Assembly (NCBI GenBank): GCA_039822005.1
Contig: JBCBMZ010000001.1
Coordinates: 744,001-808,000, forward strand
Length of the DNA stretch: 64,000 nt
Reading direction: 5' to 3'
From: JBCBDX01 sp039822005
Lineage (GTDB): Bacteria > Pseudomonadota > Alphaproteobacteria > Rhizobiales > Rhizobiaceae
Positions 1 through 8,937 of the stretch are shown here, piece after piece. The position numbers were made by a program, and so were the translations under genes. The notes beneath the pieces are model-generated. The model ran no database searches, was not told where the DNA came from, and worked only from the letters and a program-made list of their open reading frames with translations. The number at the start of each line of letters is the position of its first letter. Positions within the stretch are counted from its first letter, which is position 1.

Positions 1-1
1 C

Positions 2-451
2 ATGCGTGATGCAATCCAAACCGCGTTGAACGCAGCACAGAAGTCAGGCGACAAAATTCGTGTTTCGACCCTTCGCCTCATCTGCGCTGCGATCAAGGAT
101 CGCGACATCGCCAATCGAACCGCTGGAAAAGACCCTGTTTCAGCTGACGATATCAATGACATCCTCGTCAAAATGGTCAAACAGCGCAAAGAGGCTGCGG
201 TGACTTATGAGGAAGCCAATCGCCTTGAACTGGCCGAACAGGAGCGCAAAGAAGCCTCCATCATCGCTGAGTTCATGCCCGAGCAGCTGTGTGAAGACCA
301 GATCAAGGTGGCTGTTGCCAAAGTGGTTGAAGAAACGGGTGCCGAAGGCCTGCGCGACATGGGCAAGTGCATGGGCGCGCTGAAGGAAAACTATCAGGGC
401 CAGATGGATTTCACCAAGGCATCGGGCATCGTCCGCGATCTTTTGCGGTAG
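2..451 (+). CDS. GatB/YqeY domain-containing protein
   Basis: A 149-residue protein of the GatB/YqeY family. It has the typical N-terminal stretch STLRLICAAIKDRDIA (about residues 22-37) and a C-terminal YqeY region ending FTKASGIVRDLL. The family resembles the tRNA-binding tail domain of the GatB amidotransferase subunit, but the free-standing form has no settled cellular role. In alphaproteobacteria it commonly lies between carA and dnaG, and dnaG does follow here, with lrgAB inserted on the other strand. The ATG at base 2 gives a near-complete family length, but relatives often have one or two more residues, so the true start could lie just outside the window. A hairpin terminator follows directly. 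Confidence 0.85.
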   Translation: MRDAIQTALNAAQKSGDKIRVSTLRLICAAIKDRDIANRTAGKDPVSADDINDILVKMVKQRKEAAVTYEEANRLELAEQERKEASIIAEFMPEQLCEDQIKVAVAKVVEETGAEGLRDMGKCMGALKENYQGQMDFTKASGIVRDLLR

Positions 452-510
452 CGCAATTCCGCTGAGTTAGCGATTTGTGATACAACTCCAAGCGGAATTG
501 CGCAGTTTTT
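451..510 (+). terminator. Rho-independent terminator after yqeY
   Basis: A perfect 13-bp stem (GCGCAATTCCGCT at 451-463 with AGCGGAATTGCGC at 491-503) is followed by AGTTTTT. The 27-nt loop contains a further GAGTT/AACTC pairing. It begins at the last base of the yqeY stop codon. It sits between two convergent genes and probably protects each from read-through of the other. Confidence 0.75.
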
Positions 511-1247
511 CAGCTGAAAAACAGCCGCCATGCGATGGGCAGCAGGATCGAGGTTGCGATGGCGTTCAGCCCCATCGCAATTCCGGCAAATGCGCCAGCC
601 ACTTCATTAACCTGAAGCGCGCGCGCGGTTCCAATCCCGTGTGAGGCCGTGCCGAGCGCGAAACCGCGCGCTTCCCATCGCTTTATGCGCGCCAAGTCCA
701 AGGCCATGGGCCCCAGAGCCGCGCCGATAATGCCGGTGAGAATCACCAGAACGGCTGTGAGTGACGGCAGACCGCCGAACTGTTCGGTAATGCCCATTGC
801 GATGGGAGCGGTAACTGATTTGGGTGCCATCGCCAGCACAATGTCATCGGCGGCGCCGAGCAACCAGGCGAGAACCACGGCGCTGGCAGACGCAAAGGCC
901 GATCCTGCGACGATGCTGAGTAAAAGGGTTGGCGCATGGCGACGCACTTTGCCGAATTGGCGGTAAAGCGGTACGGCCAGGGCCACGGTGGCCGGGCCAA
1001 GGAGAAAGTGCACGAACTGGGCACCTTCAAAGAAAGTGTCATAATCTGTGCCTGTCAGCGTCAGCATCGCGACCAGCAAGATCACCGAAATCGCCACAGG
1101 ATTGAGCAGCGGCGAACGGCCTGCGGCTTGATAGATCGCGTTGCCTATCTGATAGGCGATCAAAACAAGCGTGAGATGCAAAAGCGGAGACGTGGAAAGA
1201 TACACCCAGACATCACGCACATTACCGGTTTCAATGGAATCAATCAT
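510..1247 (-). CDS. lrgB: LrgB family membrane protein
   Basis: A 245-residue polytopic membrane protein of the LrgB/YohK family. Hydrophobic segments run nearly throughout, and the conserved cores APKSVTAPIAMGITEQFGG and ALGTASHGIGTARAL are present. In Gram-positive bacteria LrgAB/CidAB modulate murein hydrolase activity and act in export of small metabolites such as pyruvate; in alphaproteobacteria the role is less clear and inferred by homology. The ATG at 1247 is preferred over the GTG at 1268 because GGGGCGG lies just upstream. This start overlaps the end of lrgA by 8 bases, indicating translational coupling in a two-gene operon. Confidence 0.85.
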   Translation of the reverse strand: MIDSIETGNVRDVWVYLSTSPLLHLTLVLIAYQIGNAIYQAAGRSPLLNPVAISVILLVAMLTLTGTDYDTFFEGAQFVHFLLGPATVALAVPLYRQFGKVRRHAPTLLLSIVAGSAFASASAVVLAWLLGAADDIVLAMAPKSVTAPIAMGITEQFGGLPSLTAVLVILTGIIGAALGPMALDLARIKRWEARGFALGTASHGIGTARALQVNEVAGAFAGIAMGLNAIATSILLPIAWRLFFS

Positions 1248-1602
1248 CAGCCGCCCCGCTTTTGTCACTCATATTCATCAGCGTTTGGGCGATGAACCCT
1301 GTCACAAGCACCGCCGCGATGGTGGAGATGATCAAAGTCGCGCCGATCGGCAAAAGGTCGGCTTCCAAGAGACCCAGATGTACAATGATGCCGGTGCCCG
1401 CGGGCACGAAAAGCAGGGACAGGTTCCGCAAAAGCGTGTCAGCGACCGTACCGAGATCATTTGGCACTGAGCCTTTAACGATCAGGCCAAATAGCAAAAT
1501 CACCATGCCCGCAACGGGGCCGGGCATGGGCAGGCCGAAAAACGCCACAATCGCCTCACCTATGAGTTGGCAGGAGAAAATAATGGTGATCCATCGCAAC
1601 AT
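1240..1602 (-). CDS. lrgA: CidA/LrgA family membrane protein
   Basis: A 120-residue protein with about four hydrophobic helices and the LrgA-type motif PGPVAGMVILLFGLIVKG (around residues 28-45). Length is normal for CidA/LrgA proteins, which are holin-like partners of LrgB. It is the first gene of an lrgAB operon transcribed away from dnaG; about 90 bases separate the two divergent starts. The charged C-terminus overlaps lrgB. The function as a holin-like or metabolite-exporting subunit is known for the family, not shown here. Confidence 0.85.
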   Translation of the reverse strand: MLRWITIIFSCQLIGEAIVAFFGLPMPGPVAGMVILLFGLIVKGSVPNDLGTVADTLLRNLSLLFVPAGTGIIVHLGLLEADLLPIGATLIISTIAAVLVTGFIAQTLMNMSDKSGAADD

Positions 1603-1693
1603 GGATTAATTCGCTCTCTCTGAGGCAGTTGGATTGTGTTTGATTTTTGCACTCGGGCCTTGTCTAATGCATACCTGAAGGAGGCGCTACCGA

Positions 1694-3616
1694 GTGGCTA
1701 GATTTAGCCCTTCATTTCTTGAAGAAATACGTGACCGCGTTCCGATATCGGACGTGATCGGTACTCGCGTCACTTGGGACAAGCGCAAATCGAATACATC
1801 GCGCGGCGACCATTGGGCCTGCTGTCCGTTTCATGGCGAGACGACGCCCTCGTTCCACTGCGAGGACAAAAAGGGCCGTTATTACTGCTTTGGCTGTGGC
1901 GCGTCAGGCGATCATTTTCGCTTTTTGACAGAGCAGGAAGGCGTTTCTTTCCCCGAAGCGGTGGAGCGTATCGCCAACATGGCGGGCGTTTCGATGCCCG
2001 CTCCCGACCCCGAAGCCGCCAAACGCGAACAGCAGCGCGCGACACTTTACGATGTCGCTGAAGAAGCGGCCAAGTTCTTTGAAGCCCAATTGCAGATGCA
2101 GTCGGGCGGCGCTGCACGCGCTTATCTGCGCGATCGGGGTCTCAGTGCCGCGACCATCGCCAAGTTCAGGCTTGGTTTCGCGCCAGCCAGTCGCTCGGCA
2201 CTTAAAGAACATTTGGCTGCCAAAGGCGCGACCAAAGAACAGATTGAGCAGTGTGGTCTGGTCGTGCACGGGCAAGACATCCCGGTTTCCTATGACCGTT
2301 TCCGGGATCGCATCATGTTTCCGATTGAGGATGTGCAGGGTCGCGTGATCGCCTTTGGCGGTCGCGCCATGTCGAAAGATGTGCCGGCCAAATACTTGAA
2401 CTCGCCCGAAGGCCCGCTCTTCCACAAATCTGATGTGCTTTACAATTTCAAGCGCGCTCGGTCGGCCGCTGGAAAGGATGGCTCCATCACGGTTGTGGAA
2501 GGCTATATGGATGTCATCGCTCTTGATCAGGCAGGGTTTCCCAATGCCGTAGCGCCCCTGGGCACGGCACTCACCGAAAGCCAGCTGGCAAAAATCTGGC
2601 GCGTCACACCCGAACCCGTTCTGTGTTTTGATGGCGATCAGGCCGGATTGCGCGCCGCCTACAGGTCACTCGATTTGGCAATGCCGGAGCTGAAGCCGGG
2701 CAAATCGGTACGCTTTGCGCTTCTGCCTGATGGCAAGGACCCTGACGATTTTGTGAAGGAAGACGGTGCACCTGCCTTCCAGGCGATGATCACCCAATCA
2801 AAGTCAGCCGTTGATTTGCTTTGGCTACGGGAGACCGGGGGAAGGTCTTTTGATACGCCGGAGCGTCGGGCCCAGCTTGAGGCGGAGCTGAAATCGGCGG
2901 CGGAATTGATCCAGGATCCAGCGGTGCGACGCCACTATCTGCAAGAGATGCGCGATCGTGCCAATGCGTTCTTCGGGGTGCCGGAGAAGCCGGGCGGTAG
3001 CCGCAGCGGCGGTAAATTTGGCAAAGTTAGCCGCAAGAGCGCAGTTGCAGTCAGTGATCGGCTGACAAAATCACGGCTTTTGTCCACCGCCCCCGCGTCT
3101 CCAAACGCTGCAGATATCCCGGTACGCGAAGCTGCTTTGTTGACTGCGGTGATCGAACATCCCGACTTGATCGGCGAGTTTTTCGACCTTTTCAGCACTC
3201 TGGAGCTGTCGAGCAACGCGTCCCGCCGCCTGCGCACAGCCCTGTTGGAAGCCTATGCGGATACCAGTGCACGTGATCGTGAAACGCTGTTGGCGCACGC
3301 TTCCTGTAAAAAGGTCGCCGATGGCATTGAGCAAGCGACCAATATCGTCAAACGTCAGCGCTTGTGGGTCTTCACATCGCAGGCGGCGGTTGAAGATGCC
3401 CGTGAGGCGTTTGCGCAAGCCGTTCAACTGCACCAGCGCGCCGGAGGTCTTTCACGGGAATTGCGCGCCGCAGAGCTGGCACTTGCCGATGAGACAAGCG
3501 AAGTGAACTTCAATCGTTTGGTTTCTATCCAGGAGAAAATTCGGCGCGAACAGGGCCTTGAGGCTCTCATCGACGGATTCGGCCAACTTTCTGGCCGCCC
3601 ATCACGCTCATTTTAG
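1694..3616 (+). CDS. dnaG: DNA primase
   Basis: A 640-residue bacterial primase that makes RNA primers for lagging-strand and origin synthesis. The N-terminal CHC2 zinc-binding domain shows C44-x2-H47 and C65-x2-C68. The RNA polymerase/TOPRIM core follows, with VVEGYMDVIAL (about 268-278) and the metal-binding CFDGDQAG (about 311-318). The C-terminal part is the less conserved helicase-binding region. The start is GTG, with AAGGAGG (1678-1684) placed 9 bases upstream, which fixes the start well. rpoD follows after 277 bases, the usual dnaG-rpoD arrangement of the macromolecular synthesis region. Confidence 0.97.
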   Translation: MARFSPSFLEEIRDRVPISDVIGTRVTWDKRKSNTSRGDHWACCPFHGETTPSFHCEDKKGRYYCFGCGASGDHFRFLTEQEGVSFPEAVERIANMAGVSMPAPDPEAAKREQQRATLYDVAEEAAKFFEAQLQMQSGGAARAYLRDRGLSAATIAKFRLGFAPASRSALKEHLAAKGATKEQIEQCGLVVHGQDIPVSYDRFRDRIMFPIEDVQGRVIAFGGRAMSKDVPAKYLNSPEGPLFHKSDVLYNFKRARSAAGKDGSITVVEGYMDVIALDQAGFPNAVAPLGTALTESQLAKIWRVTPEPVLCFDGDQAGLRAAYRSLDLAMPELKPGKSVRFALLPDGKDPDDFVKEDGAPAFQAMITQSKSAVDLLWLRETGGRSFDTPERRAQLEAELKSAAELIQDPAVRRHYLQEMRDRANAFFGVPEKPGGSRSGGKFGKVSRKSAVAVSDRLTKSRLLSTAPASPNAADIPVREAALLTAVIEHPDLIGEFFDLFSTLELSSNASRRLRTALLEAYADTSARDRETLLAHASCKKVADGIEQATNIVKRQRLWVFTSQAAVEDAREAFAQAVQLHQRAGGLSRELRAAELALADETSEVNFNRLVSIQEKIRREQGLEALIDGFGQLSGRPSRSF

Positions 3617-3699
3617 TCGCAGAAATCGCAGCAAAAATGCAACGGATGCGGATCAGCGTGAGAATCTTGCGGGAATCTGCTTGATTCGACGTTTATTGA

Positions 3700-3728
3700 C
3701 TTGGAAAAGCGAAAATCCACACCTATTT
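3700..3728 (+). promoter_or_regulatory. Sigma-32-like (heat-shock) promoter for rpoD
   Basis: CTTG (3700-3703), an 18-base spacer and CCTATTT (3722-3728) match the alphaproteobacterial RpoH consensus CTTG-N17/18-CYTATNT. It lies 165 bases before the rpoD ATG. Heat-shock promoters in front of rpoD are known in several proteobacteria. This is a motif match only. Confidence 0.5.
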
Positions 3729-3774
3729 GCGCTCACCGGGACATTTGTCTTGCGCGCCGGCTGCCTATTTACAG

Positions 3775-3789
3775 TTAATCGCCGGTTAA
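3775..3789 (+). promoter_or_regulatory. CtrA-type motif TTAA-N7-TTAA upstream of rpoD
   Basis: TTAA TCGCCGG TTAA matches the alphaproteobacterial CtrA box with exact spacing, about 105 bases before the rpoD start. Eight fixed bases are expected by chance about once in a window of this size, so the assignment rests on its intergenic position and is weak. Confidence 0.3.
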
Positions 3790-3893
3790 GACGAAATGGT
3801 TATGCGCCAATAGGAATGATCCGCGCGACACGGGGAAATTGCGGCACATGAGGGATCGCGGTCCCGCATGAGGCTGCCGGAGTAGCAAAACGC

Positions 3894-5924
3894 ATGGCGA
3901 CAAAAGTCAAAGAAAACAAAGAAGCTGAAACTGAAAACGAGACAACGACGGACGGCCCGTTGCTCGATCTCAGCGATGATAGTGTCAAGAAGCTGATCAA
4001 AGCAGCGAAAAAGCGCGGCTATGTCACGATGGACGAGATCAATGCGGTCTTGCCATCAGATCAGACTGACCCTGACAAGATCGAAGATGTCATGGCCATG
4101 TTTTCCGACATGGGCATCAATGTCGTTGAGGATGATGATCCGGAAAACAACGAAGGCGAGGGCGAAGCCGCCTCCACTTCCACGGAAGTGACGACTGCTG
4201 CCGGTTCTGCCGTAACCGCCACGGGCAAAAAGAAAGAGCCGACCGACCGAACCGATGACCCCGTGCGTATGTATCTGCGCGAAATGGGTCAGGTGGAGCT
4301 TTTGTCGCGCGAAGGCGAGATCGCCATCGCCAAGCGTATCGAGGCTGGCCGCGAAACGATGATCGCCGGTCTCTGCGAAAGTCCATTGACCTTCCAGGCC
4401 ATCATCATCTGGCGCGATGAGCTTTTGGAAGAAAACATCCTGCTGCGTGATATTATTGATCTTGAAGCGACCTACGCCGGGCCGGAAGCCAAGCAGGCAC
4501 CCAAAGTGCCAACACCGGAAGAGATCGAACAGGCCCGCCGCGAGCGCGAGGAAAAGGAACGTGCGCTGCGCCGCCCGCGCAACCATGATGACATCACCGA
4601 TGTTGGCCCCAACGGCCAGCAGGAGGAAGAAGACGACGAGGACGAGGCAAACCTGTCGCTTGCGGCCATGGAAGCCGAGTTGCGCGACGACGTCATGCAG
4701 ATGTTTGATGACATCGCAAACGTCTACGCCAAGCTGCGCAAGCTGCAGGATCAGCAGGTTGAAAACGCGCTGGTCGATGGCAAGGAAAGCCTGTCACCGG
4801 CCCAGAAGAAACGCTACACCGAACTGCGCGATGAGTTGGTTACATTCGTTAAATCGCTTTCGCTCAACAATCAGCGGATCGACCAGCTGGTTGAGCAGCT
4901 TTATGCGATCAACAAGGACATGGTTCAATGTGAAGGCCGTCTGCTGCGCCTAGCTGAAAGCTATGGCGTTGGCCGCGAAGAGTTTTTGAAACAATATCAG
5001 GGCACCGAACTTGACCCCAACTGGGTGGAAACGCTCACCAAATCTGATTCCAAGGCTTGGGCCGAATTTGGCGCAAAAGAATTAAAACGCATCGGTGAAT
5101 TGCGCTCCGACATTCAGGAAATCGCATCCGTCACCGGTATCTCCATCCCTGAATTCCGCCGCATCGTCATGCAGGTGCAAAAGGGTGAGCGCGAAGCGCG
5201 CATCGCCAAGAAAGAGATGGTCGAAGCAAATTTGCGCCTCGTGATCTCTATTGCGAAAAAATACACCAACCGTGGTTTGCAGTTCCTCGACCTCATTCAG
5301 GAAGGCAATATCGGCCTGATGAAAGCCGTCGACAAATTCGAGTATCGCCGCGGTTACAAGTTCTCGACCTATGCGACTTGGTGGATCCGTCAGGCGATCA
5401 CCCGGTCCATTGCCGATCAGGCGCGCACCATCCGTATTCCGGTCCATATGATCGAGACGATCAACAAGATCGTGCGCACCTCGCGCCAGATGCTCCATGA
5501 GATTGGCCGCGAGCCAACGCCGGAAGAACTTTCTGACAAGCTGGCCATGCCGCTGGAAAAAGTGCGCAAGGTTTTGAAAATCGCCAAAGAGCCGATCTCG
5601 CTGGAGACGCCGGTGGGTGATGAAGAAGATTCGCACTTGGGTGACTTCATCGAAGACAAGAACGCGATCTTGCCGATCGACGCCGCCATCCAGGCGAACC
5701 TGCGCGAGACGACAACCCGCGTGCTGGCCTCGCTTACACCGCGTGAAGAACGTGTGCTGCGCATGCGCTTCGGTATCGGCATGAACACCGATCACACGCT
5801 GGAAGAGGTCGGCCAGCAATTCTCGGTGACACGCGAACGTATCCGCCAGATTGAAGCCAAGGCACTGCGAAAGCTCAAGCACCCGAGCCGCTCGCGCAAA
5901 CTGCGCAGCTTCCTGGATCAGTAA
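3894..5924 (+). CDS. rpoD: RNA polymerase sigma factor RpoD (sigma-70)
   Basis: A 676-residue primary sigma factor. Region 1.1 is N-terminal, and region 1.2 begins at DPVRMYLREMGQVELLSREGE (about 121). A long acidic non-conserved region follows, with a run of Glu/Asp near residue 245. Region 2 contains NLRLVISIAKKYTNRGL and YATWWIRQAITRS (about 444-505). Region 4.2 ends in VTRERIRQIEAKALRKLKHP. All features of a group 1 sigma are intact. It directs housekeeping transcription. It lies directly after dnaG, with sigma-32-like and CtrA-like motifs in the intervening spacer and a strong terminator after the stop codon. Confidence 0.98.
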   Translation: MATKVKENKEAETENETTTDGPLLDLSDDSVKKLIKAAKKRGYVTMDEINAVLPSDQTDPDKIEDVMAMFSDMGINVVEDDDPENNEGEGEAASTSTEVTTAAGSAVTATGKKKEPTDRTDDPVRMYLREMGQVELLSREGEIAIAKRIEAGRETMIAGLCESPLTFQAIIIWRDELLEENILLRDIIDLEATYAGPEAKQAPKVPTPEEIEQARREREEKERALRRPRNHDDITDVGPNGQQEEEDDEDEANLSLAAMEAELRDDVMQMFDDIANVYAKLRKLQDQQVENALVDGKESLSPAQKKRYTELRDELVTFVKSLSLNNQRIDQLVEQLYAINKDMVQCEGRLLRLAESYGVGREEFLKQYQGTELDPNWVETLTKSDSKAWAEFGAKELKRIGELRSDIQEIASVTGISIPEFRRIVMQVQKGEREARIAKKEMVEANLRLVISIAKKYTNRGLQFLDLIQEGNIGLMKAVDKFEYRRGYKFSTYATWWIRQAITRSIADQARTIRIPVHMIETINKIVRTSRQMLHEIGREPTPEELSDKLAMPLEKVRKVLKIAKEPISLETPVGDEEDSHLGDFIEDKNAILPIDAAIQANLRETTTRVLASLTPREERVLRMRFGIGMNTDHTLEEVGQQFSVTRERIRQIEAKALRKLKHPSRSRKLRSFLDQ

Positions 5925-5930
5925 ATTTAA

Positions 5931-5955
5931 AAACCCGCCGCAAGGCGGGTTTTTT
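5931..5955 (+). terminator. Rho-independent terminator of rpoD
   Basis: A perfect 9-bp stem AAACCCGCC (5931-5939) / GGCGGGTTT (5944-5952) with loop GCAA, continuing into a T-run. It starts 6 bases after the rpoD stop codon. Confidence 0.9.
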
Positions 5956-6056
5956 GCGTTTAAGGCCCACGACTTTTTCACGCTGCCACCGCTTGCCTGA
6001 ATGAAGCGTCCTTGCGAACGTGTAGCGGCGAACGGGCAATTGTCGGGACGGGGCTG

Positions 6057-8903
6057 ATGGCATCGAAAACACCGGAAGTTTTTGAGAAGGTTGGGGCGGA
6101 TGTCCCCGACATCTCATCGCCAGAAGAACTGCGAAATTGGCTAACCGATAAGCCGGTCGAATGGGCCCAAGTCATTGCGCTGAGATCAGCTTTGCGGGTC
6201 TTCCCGTTGGTATTCGGCGTTCAGGAGGTTTCAGACAAGCTTCTATCGCGGCACCTAAAGTCGGGCTTGATCCTCCAGGTTTGGCGATCCACATTCATTT
6301 CATCGGTTGCGAGCACATATCCGACCGATGAAATGAGACGTGCCGCCGCTGCCGCCGACCATGCCGACCATGCCGCCCGTGCCGCCGCTGCCGCCGACCA
6401 TGCCGCCCGTGCCGCCGACCATGCCGACCATGCCGCCCGTGCCGCCGCCTATGCCTCCCGTGCCGCCGCCCGTGCCGCCGATGCCGCCCAAATTTGGCAA
6501 ACCAACAACTTTGAAACCGGCTTTTTGAATTCATACGGTTCAAACGACCCGAAAGCCGCCGCCGCCCTGATGGAACTCCCCCTTTGGCCCATCGACATTG
6601 AAGGCGTCGGCGCCACCGAACCATCCATCCCGCGCTGGGTGGCGGAACCGCTGGACGCGTTCGAACGGCAGGCATGGGACGAAAAATCAAGTTGGAAACT
6701 GATTGTCGATTGGTACCGCGCGCTTTTGCCCGATCCGCCGGACCAAAAGCCACACGACTATCTGGGCGCAAAAGCCTCTATTGCCATAGCGTCGCTACCA
6801 AACGACTTTTGGATTGCCACAAGAACTCGTTCTCCCGTTGATATTATGGACAATGTGGTGCGCGTCGCCCGCGAAAACGGTGCGGAGTGGGACCCGGTGG
6901 GCGGCGTTCGGTTTGTTGAAAAGGAAGTGCCTGATCCGCCCGCGCCTGAACCAAACCAAAACTCAGACATCGAGCAAGTCACTCATAAAACCAATTTGAC
7001 GGACGACCGGCCGCAGGGCGATGAGGATCATCTGGGGAGGGCAGACATCGCCTTCATGCTCGCCAACCGCTTGCAGCAGATTTGGGACAATCAAAATAAC
7101 GGTGCCGATGATGGCCCGACACCATCCTTCGTCGTACATGTCGATGCGCCTTGGGGCGGTGGCAAAACCACTTTTGCCAATTACCTCTTGCGCATCCTGA
7201 ACCCGCACAAAAATGGCGACCGAAACGAGCCTTGGAAGGACGAACTGCCGCAAGCGCAGCTTGATTATTGGGCGGAAGAAACCCCGTGGCACACGGTCTG
7301 GTTCAACGCATGGCAGAAGCAACATGTGCGCCCACCTTGGTGGACATTCTATAATGGCTTTTTGCAAAGCACGCTAAACGCCGTTTGGCACGCGGGCTTT
7401 GCCAAGATTTTTGTCGGTAAGGATTATCTGCCCGGCGATCGTCGCTGGTTGCCGGACATCATCCGCAACAAATATGAATATGTCGAAATCTGGTTCCGCG
7501 AATATCTCTGGCGCTTGGTCGCGCCGGGTAATCGCACGCGCATCATTATTGCTGCATTGTCCGCCATTGCCTTTTTGACGCTTTGGCTAGTCGGCGCGTT
7601 GGAATTCAAACCGCCGGAAGGTGACGATAGCGGTGGCTGGCGATGGGCGGGCGACGCCGCCGGGCTGATTGCTATCGCAACATTCGCATGGTCCACTTTC
7701 AGTGCATTTGCCAAGTCGCTTTTCATCGGCACGCCAGACGCGGCCAACAATTATTCGCTCGGCGCGGAAGACCCGTTCCAGCACTTCAAAAAGCATTATG
7801 ACCGCTATTGCCGGGGTTTGGGGCGACCCATTCTTGTAGTGGTGGACGACCTTGATCGCTGCGATCCCGACTATGTCACGGAGTTGCTGTCCGGTTTTCA
7901 GACAATTCTAGCCAGCCCGCGTGTCGTCATCCTGCTCTTGGGTGACAAGGATTGGCTGGAGGAATCCTTTGCGCAATCCAAAAAGGAGATGAAGGAAATT
8001 GATGTCGGCCAGGAACACACATTCGGCGGCCGTTTCGTTGAGAAGGTGATCCAACTCTCAATTACCTTGCCTGAGATTGATGAGGATACGCGGCGTGTCT
8101 ATTTGAGCGAACTTTTGGGTGTTGGTGGTGAGGCAGCGCCTGAAATCGAACATGAAATCGAAGCCGCTTCGGTGTTCCAGTCAGCATTGTCTGAACATGA
8201 ATTGAGCAAGGATGATTTTGAAAAGATTGATCGCGCCGTCCTTCAGTCCTCGATCGAAAACCGGGAGATTGCCGCGTTCAGCACGGTTGAGGAGATTGTC
8301 GCCGGCAATGCCGCAATCGACGAAAAAAAGTTTCGGCGATCCGTTGCGCGTGTCGTAGCAATGCAAGCGTCCACCGATGAGGAGAAGGAAGAGCGCATCC
8401 GGCATCAACTCTCGGGCTTGGCCTATGTGCTGCCGCCCAATCCGCGCCAGATTAAACGCATCATCAATACGGTGGCGATCATCTCTGGCGTAGCGCTTTC
8501 GGAAAAGGAAGTGCGTGAAGGCACCACAGAGTGGCGCAAGCTGGCGCGCTGGATCGTCCTGATGATCGAATGGCCGCAGACTTGGTTTACCTTGACCCAA
8601 AATCCGGACATCGCCGATACGCTGAACCAGATTTGGAACAGCAGTGATCCGGACACGATCAAAGAGAAACTGCCGGACATCGACGCTTCCAATTGGGCAA
8701 AGAAGATCGACGACAATGAGGGTGCCAAAAATCTACTTCGCTTCAAGCTGACCAGTGTTCAGAGCGATTGGCCCGACAATGAGCCCATCGAAAAGGAGGA
8801 CATCCAAAAATTTGCCGACATCATGCCGGCGACCAGCGGCTCCCTCCTCGATCTGCCGAAGCCGAAAAAGCCGGACCCCAAGAAAGAAGATGCGAACGCT
8901 TAG
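6057..8903 (+). CDS. KAP family P-loop NTPase with two membrane segments and an N-terminal Ala/Asp/His repeat
   Basis: A 948-residue protein. Walker A is APWGGGKTTFANYLL (about residue 361-375) and the DxD-type Walker B is VVVDDLDRCDPDYV (about 590). Two hydrophobic helices (about 495-516 and 535-553) lie inside the NTPase domain, the hallmark of KAP NTPases (Kidins220/ARMS, PifA). Established family members are membrane-anchored, and PifA of plasmid F blocks phage T7. Residues 95-143 are a low-complexity repeat of Ala-rich ADH and AAR units. The C-terminal part is an alpha-helical KAP extension ending in a Lys/Pro-rich tail. The ATG at 6057 is preferred to a TTG at 6012. It sits alone between the rpoD terminator and a small secreted protein, so an accessory, possibly antiphage, role is inferred but not shown. 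Confidence 0.85.
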   Translation: MASKTPEVFEKVGADVPDISSPEELRNWLTDKPVEWAQVIALRSALRVFPLVFGVQEVSDKLLSRHLKSGLILQVWRSTFISSVASTYPTDEMRRAAAAADHADHAARAAAAADHAARAADHADHAARAAAYASRAAARAADAAQIWQTNNFETGFLNSYGSNDPKAAAALMELPLWPIDIEGVGATEPSIPRWVAEPLDAFERQAWDEKSSWKLIVDWYRALLPDPPDQKPHDYLGAKASIAIASLPNDFWIATRTRSPVDIMDNVVRVARENGAEWDPVGGVRFVEKEVPDPPAPEPNQNSDIEQVTHKTNLTDDRPQGDEDHLGRADIAFMLANRLQQIWDNQNNGADDGPTPSFVVHVDAPWGGGKTTFANYLLRILNPHKNGDRNEPWKDELPQAQLDYWAEETPWHTVWFNAWQKQHVRPPWWTFYNGFLQSTLNAVWHAGFAKIFVGKDYLPGDRRWLPDIIRNKYEYVEIWFREYLWRLVAPGNRTRIIIAALSAIAFLTLWLVGALEFKPPEGDDSGGWRWAGDAAGLIAIATFAWSTFSAFAKSLFIGTPDAANNYSLGAEDPFQHFKKHYDRYCRGLGRPILVVVDDLDRCDPDYVTELLSGFQTILASPRVVILLLGDKDWLEESFAQSKKEMKEIDVGQEHTFGGRFVEKVIQLSITLPEIDEDTRRVYLSELLGVGGEAAPEIEHEIEAASVFQSALSEHELSKDDFEKIDRAVLQSSIENREIAAFSTVEEIVAGNAAIDEKKFRRSVARVVAMQASTDEEKEERIRHQLSGLAYVLPPNPRQIKRIINTVAIISGVALSEKEVREGTTEWRKLARWIVLMIEWPQTWFTLTQNPDIADTLNQIWNSSDPDTIKEKLPDIDASNWAKKIDDNEGAKNLLRFKLTSVQSDWPDNEPIEKEDIQKFADIMPATSGSLLDLPKPKKPDPKKEDANA
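6341..6490 (+). repeat. Tandem 9-nt-based coding repeat (GCCGACCAT / GCCGCCCGT / GCCGCCGCT)
   Basis: About 150 bases inside the KAP gene are built from 9-base units related to GCCGACCAT and GCCGCCCGT, arranged so that larger blocks recur. All changes keep the reading frame and encode Ala-Asp-His, Ala-Ala-Arg and Ala-Ala-Ala triplets. Reading frames on other strands through it give Pro- or Gly-rich artefacts. Such tracts change length readily by slippage. Confidence 0.85.
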
Positions 8904-8937
8904 CGTGTATCACAAATTCTTGTCTGCCATTGGCGTG

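Noticed and set aside
6341..6490. Possible CRISPR-like array
   Set aside because: Units are 9 bases and contiguous without spacers, and lie inside a coding sequence.
6300..6500. Gly-rich and Pro-rich open frames across the repeat in the KAP gene
   Set aside because: They are out-of-frame readings of the 9-base repeat; only the Ala/Asp/His frame continues into a recognisable protein.
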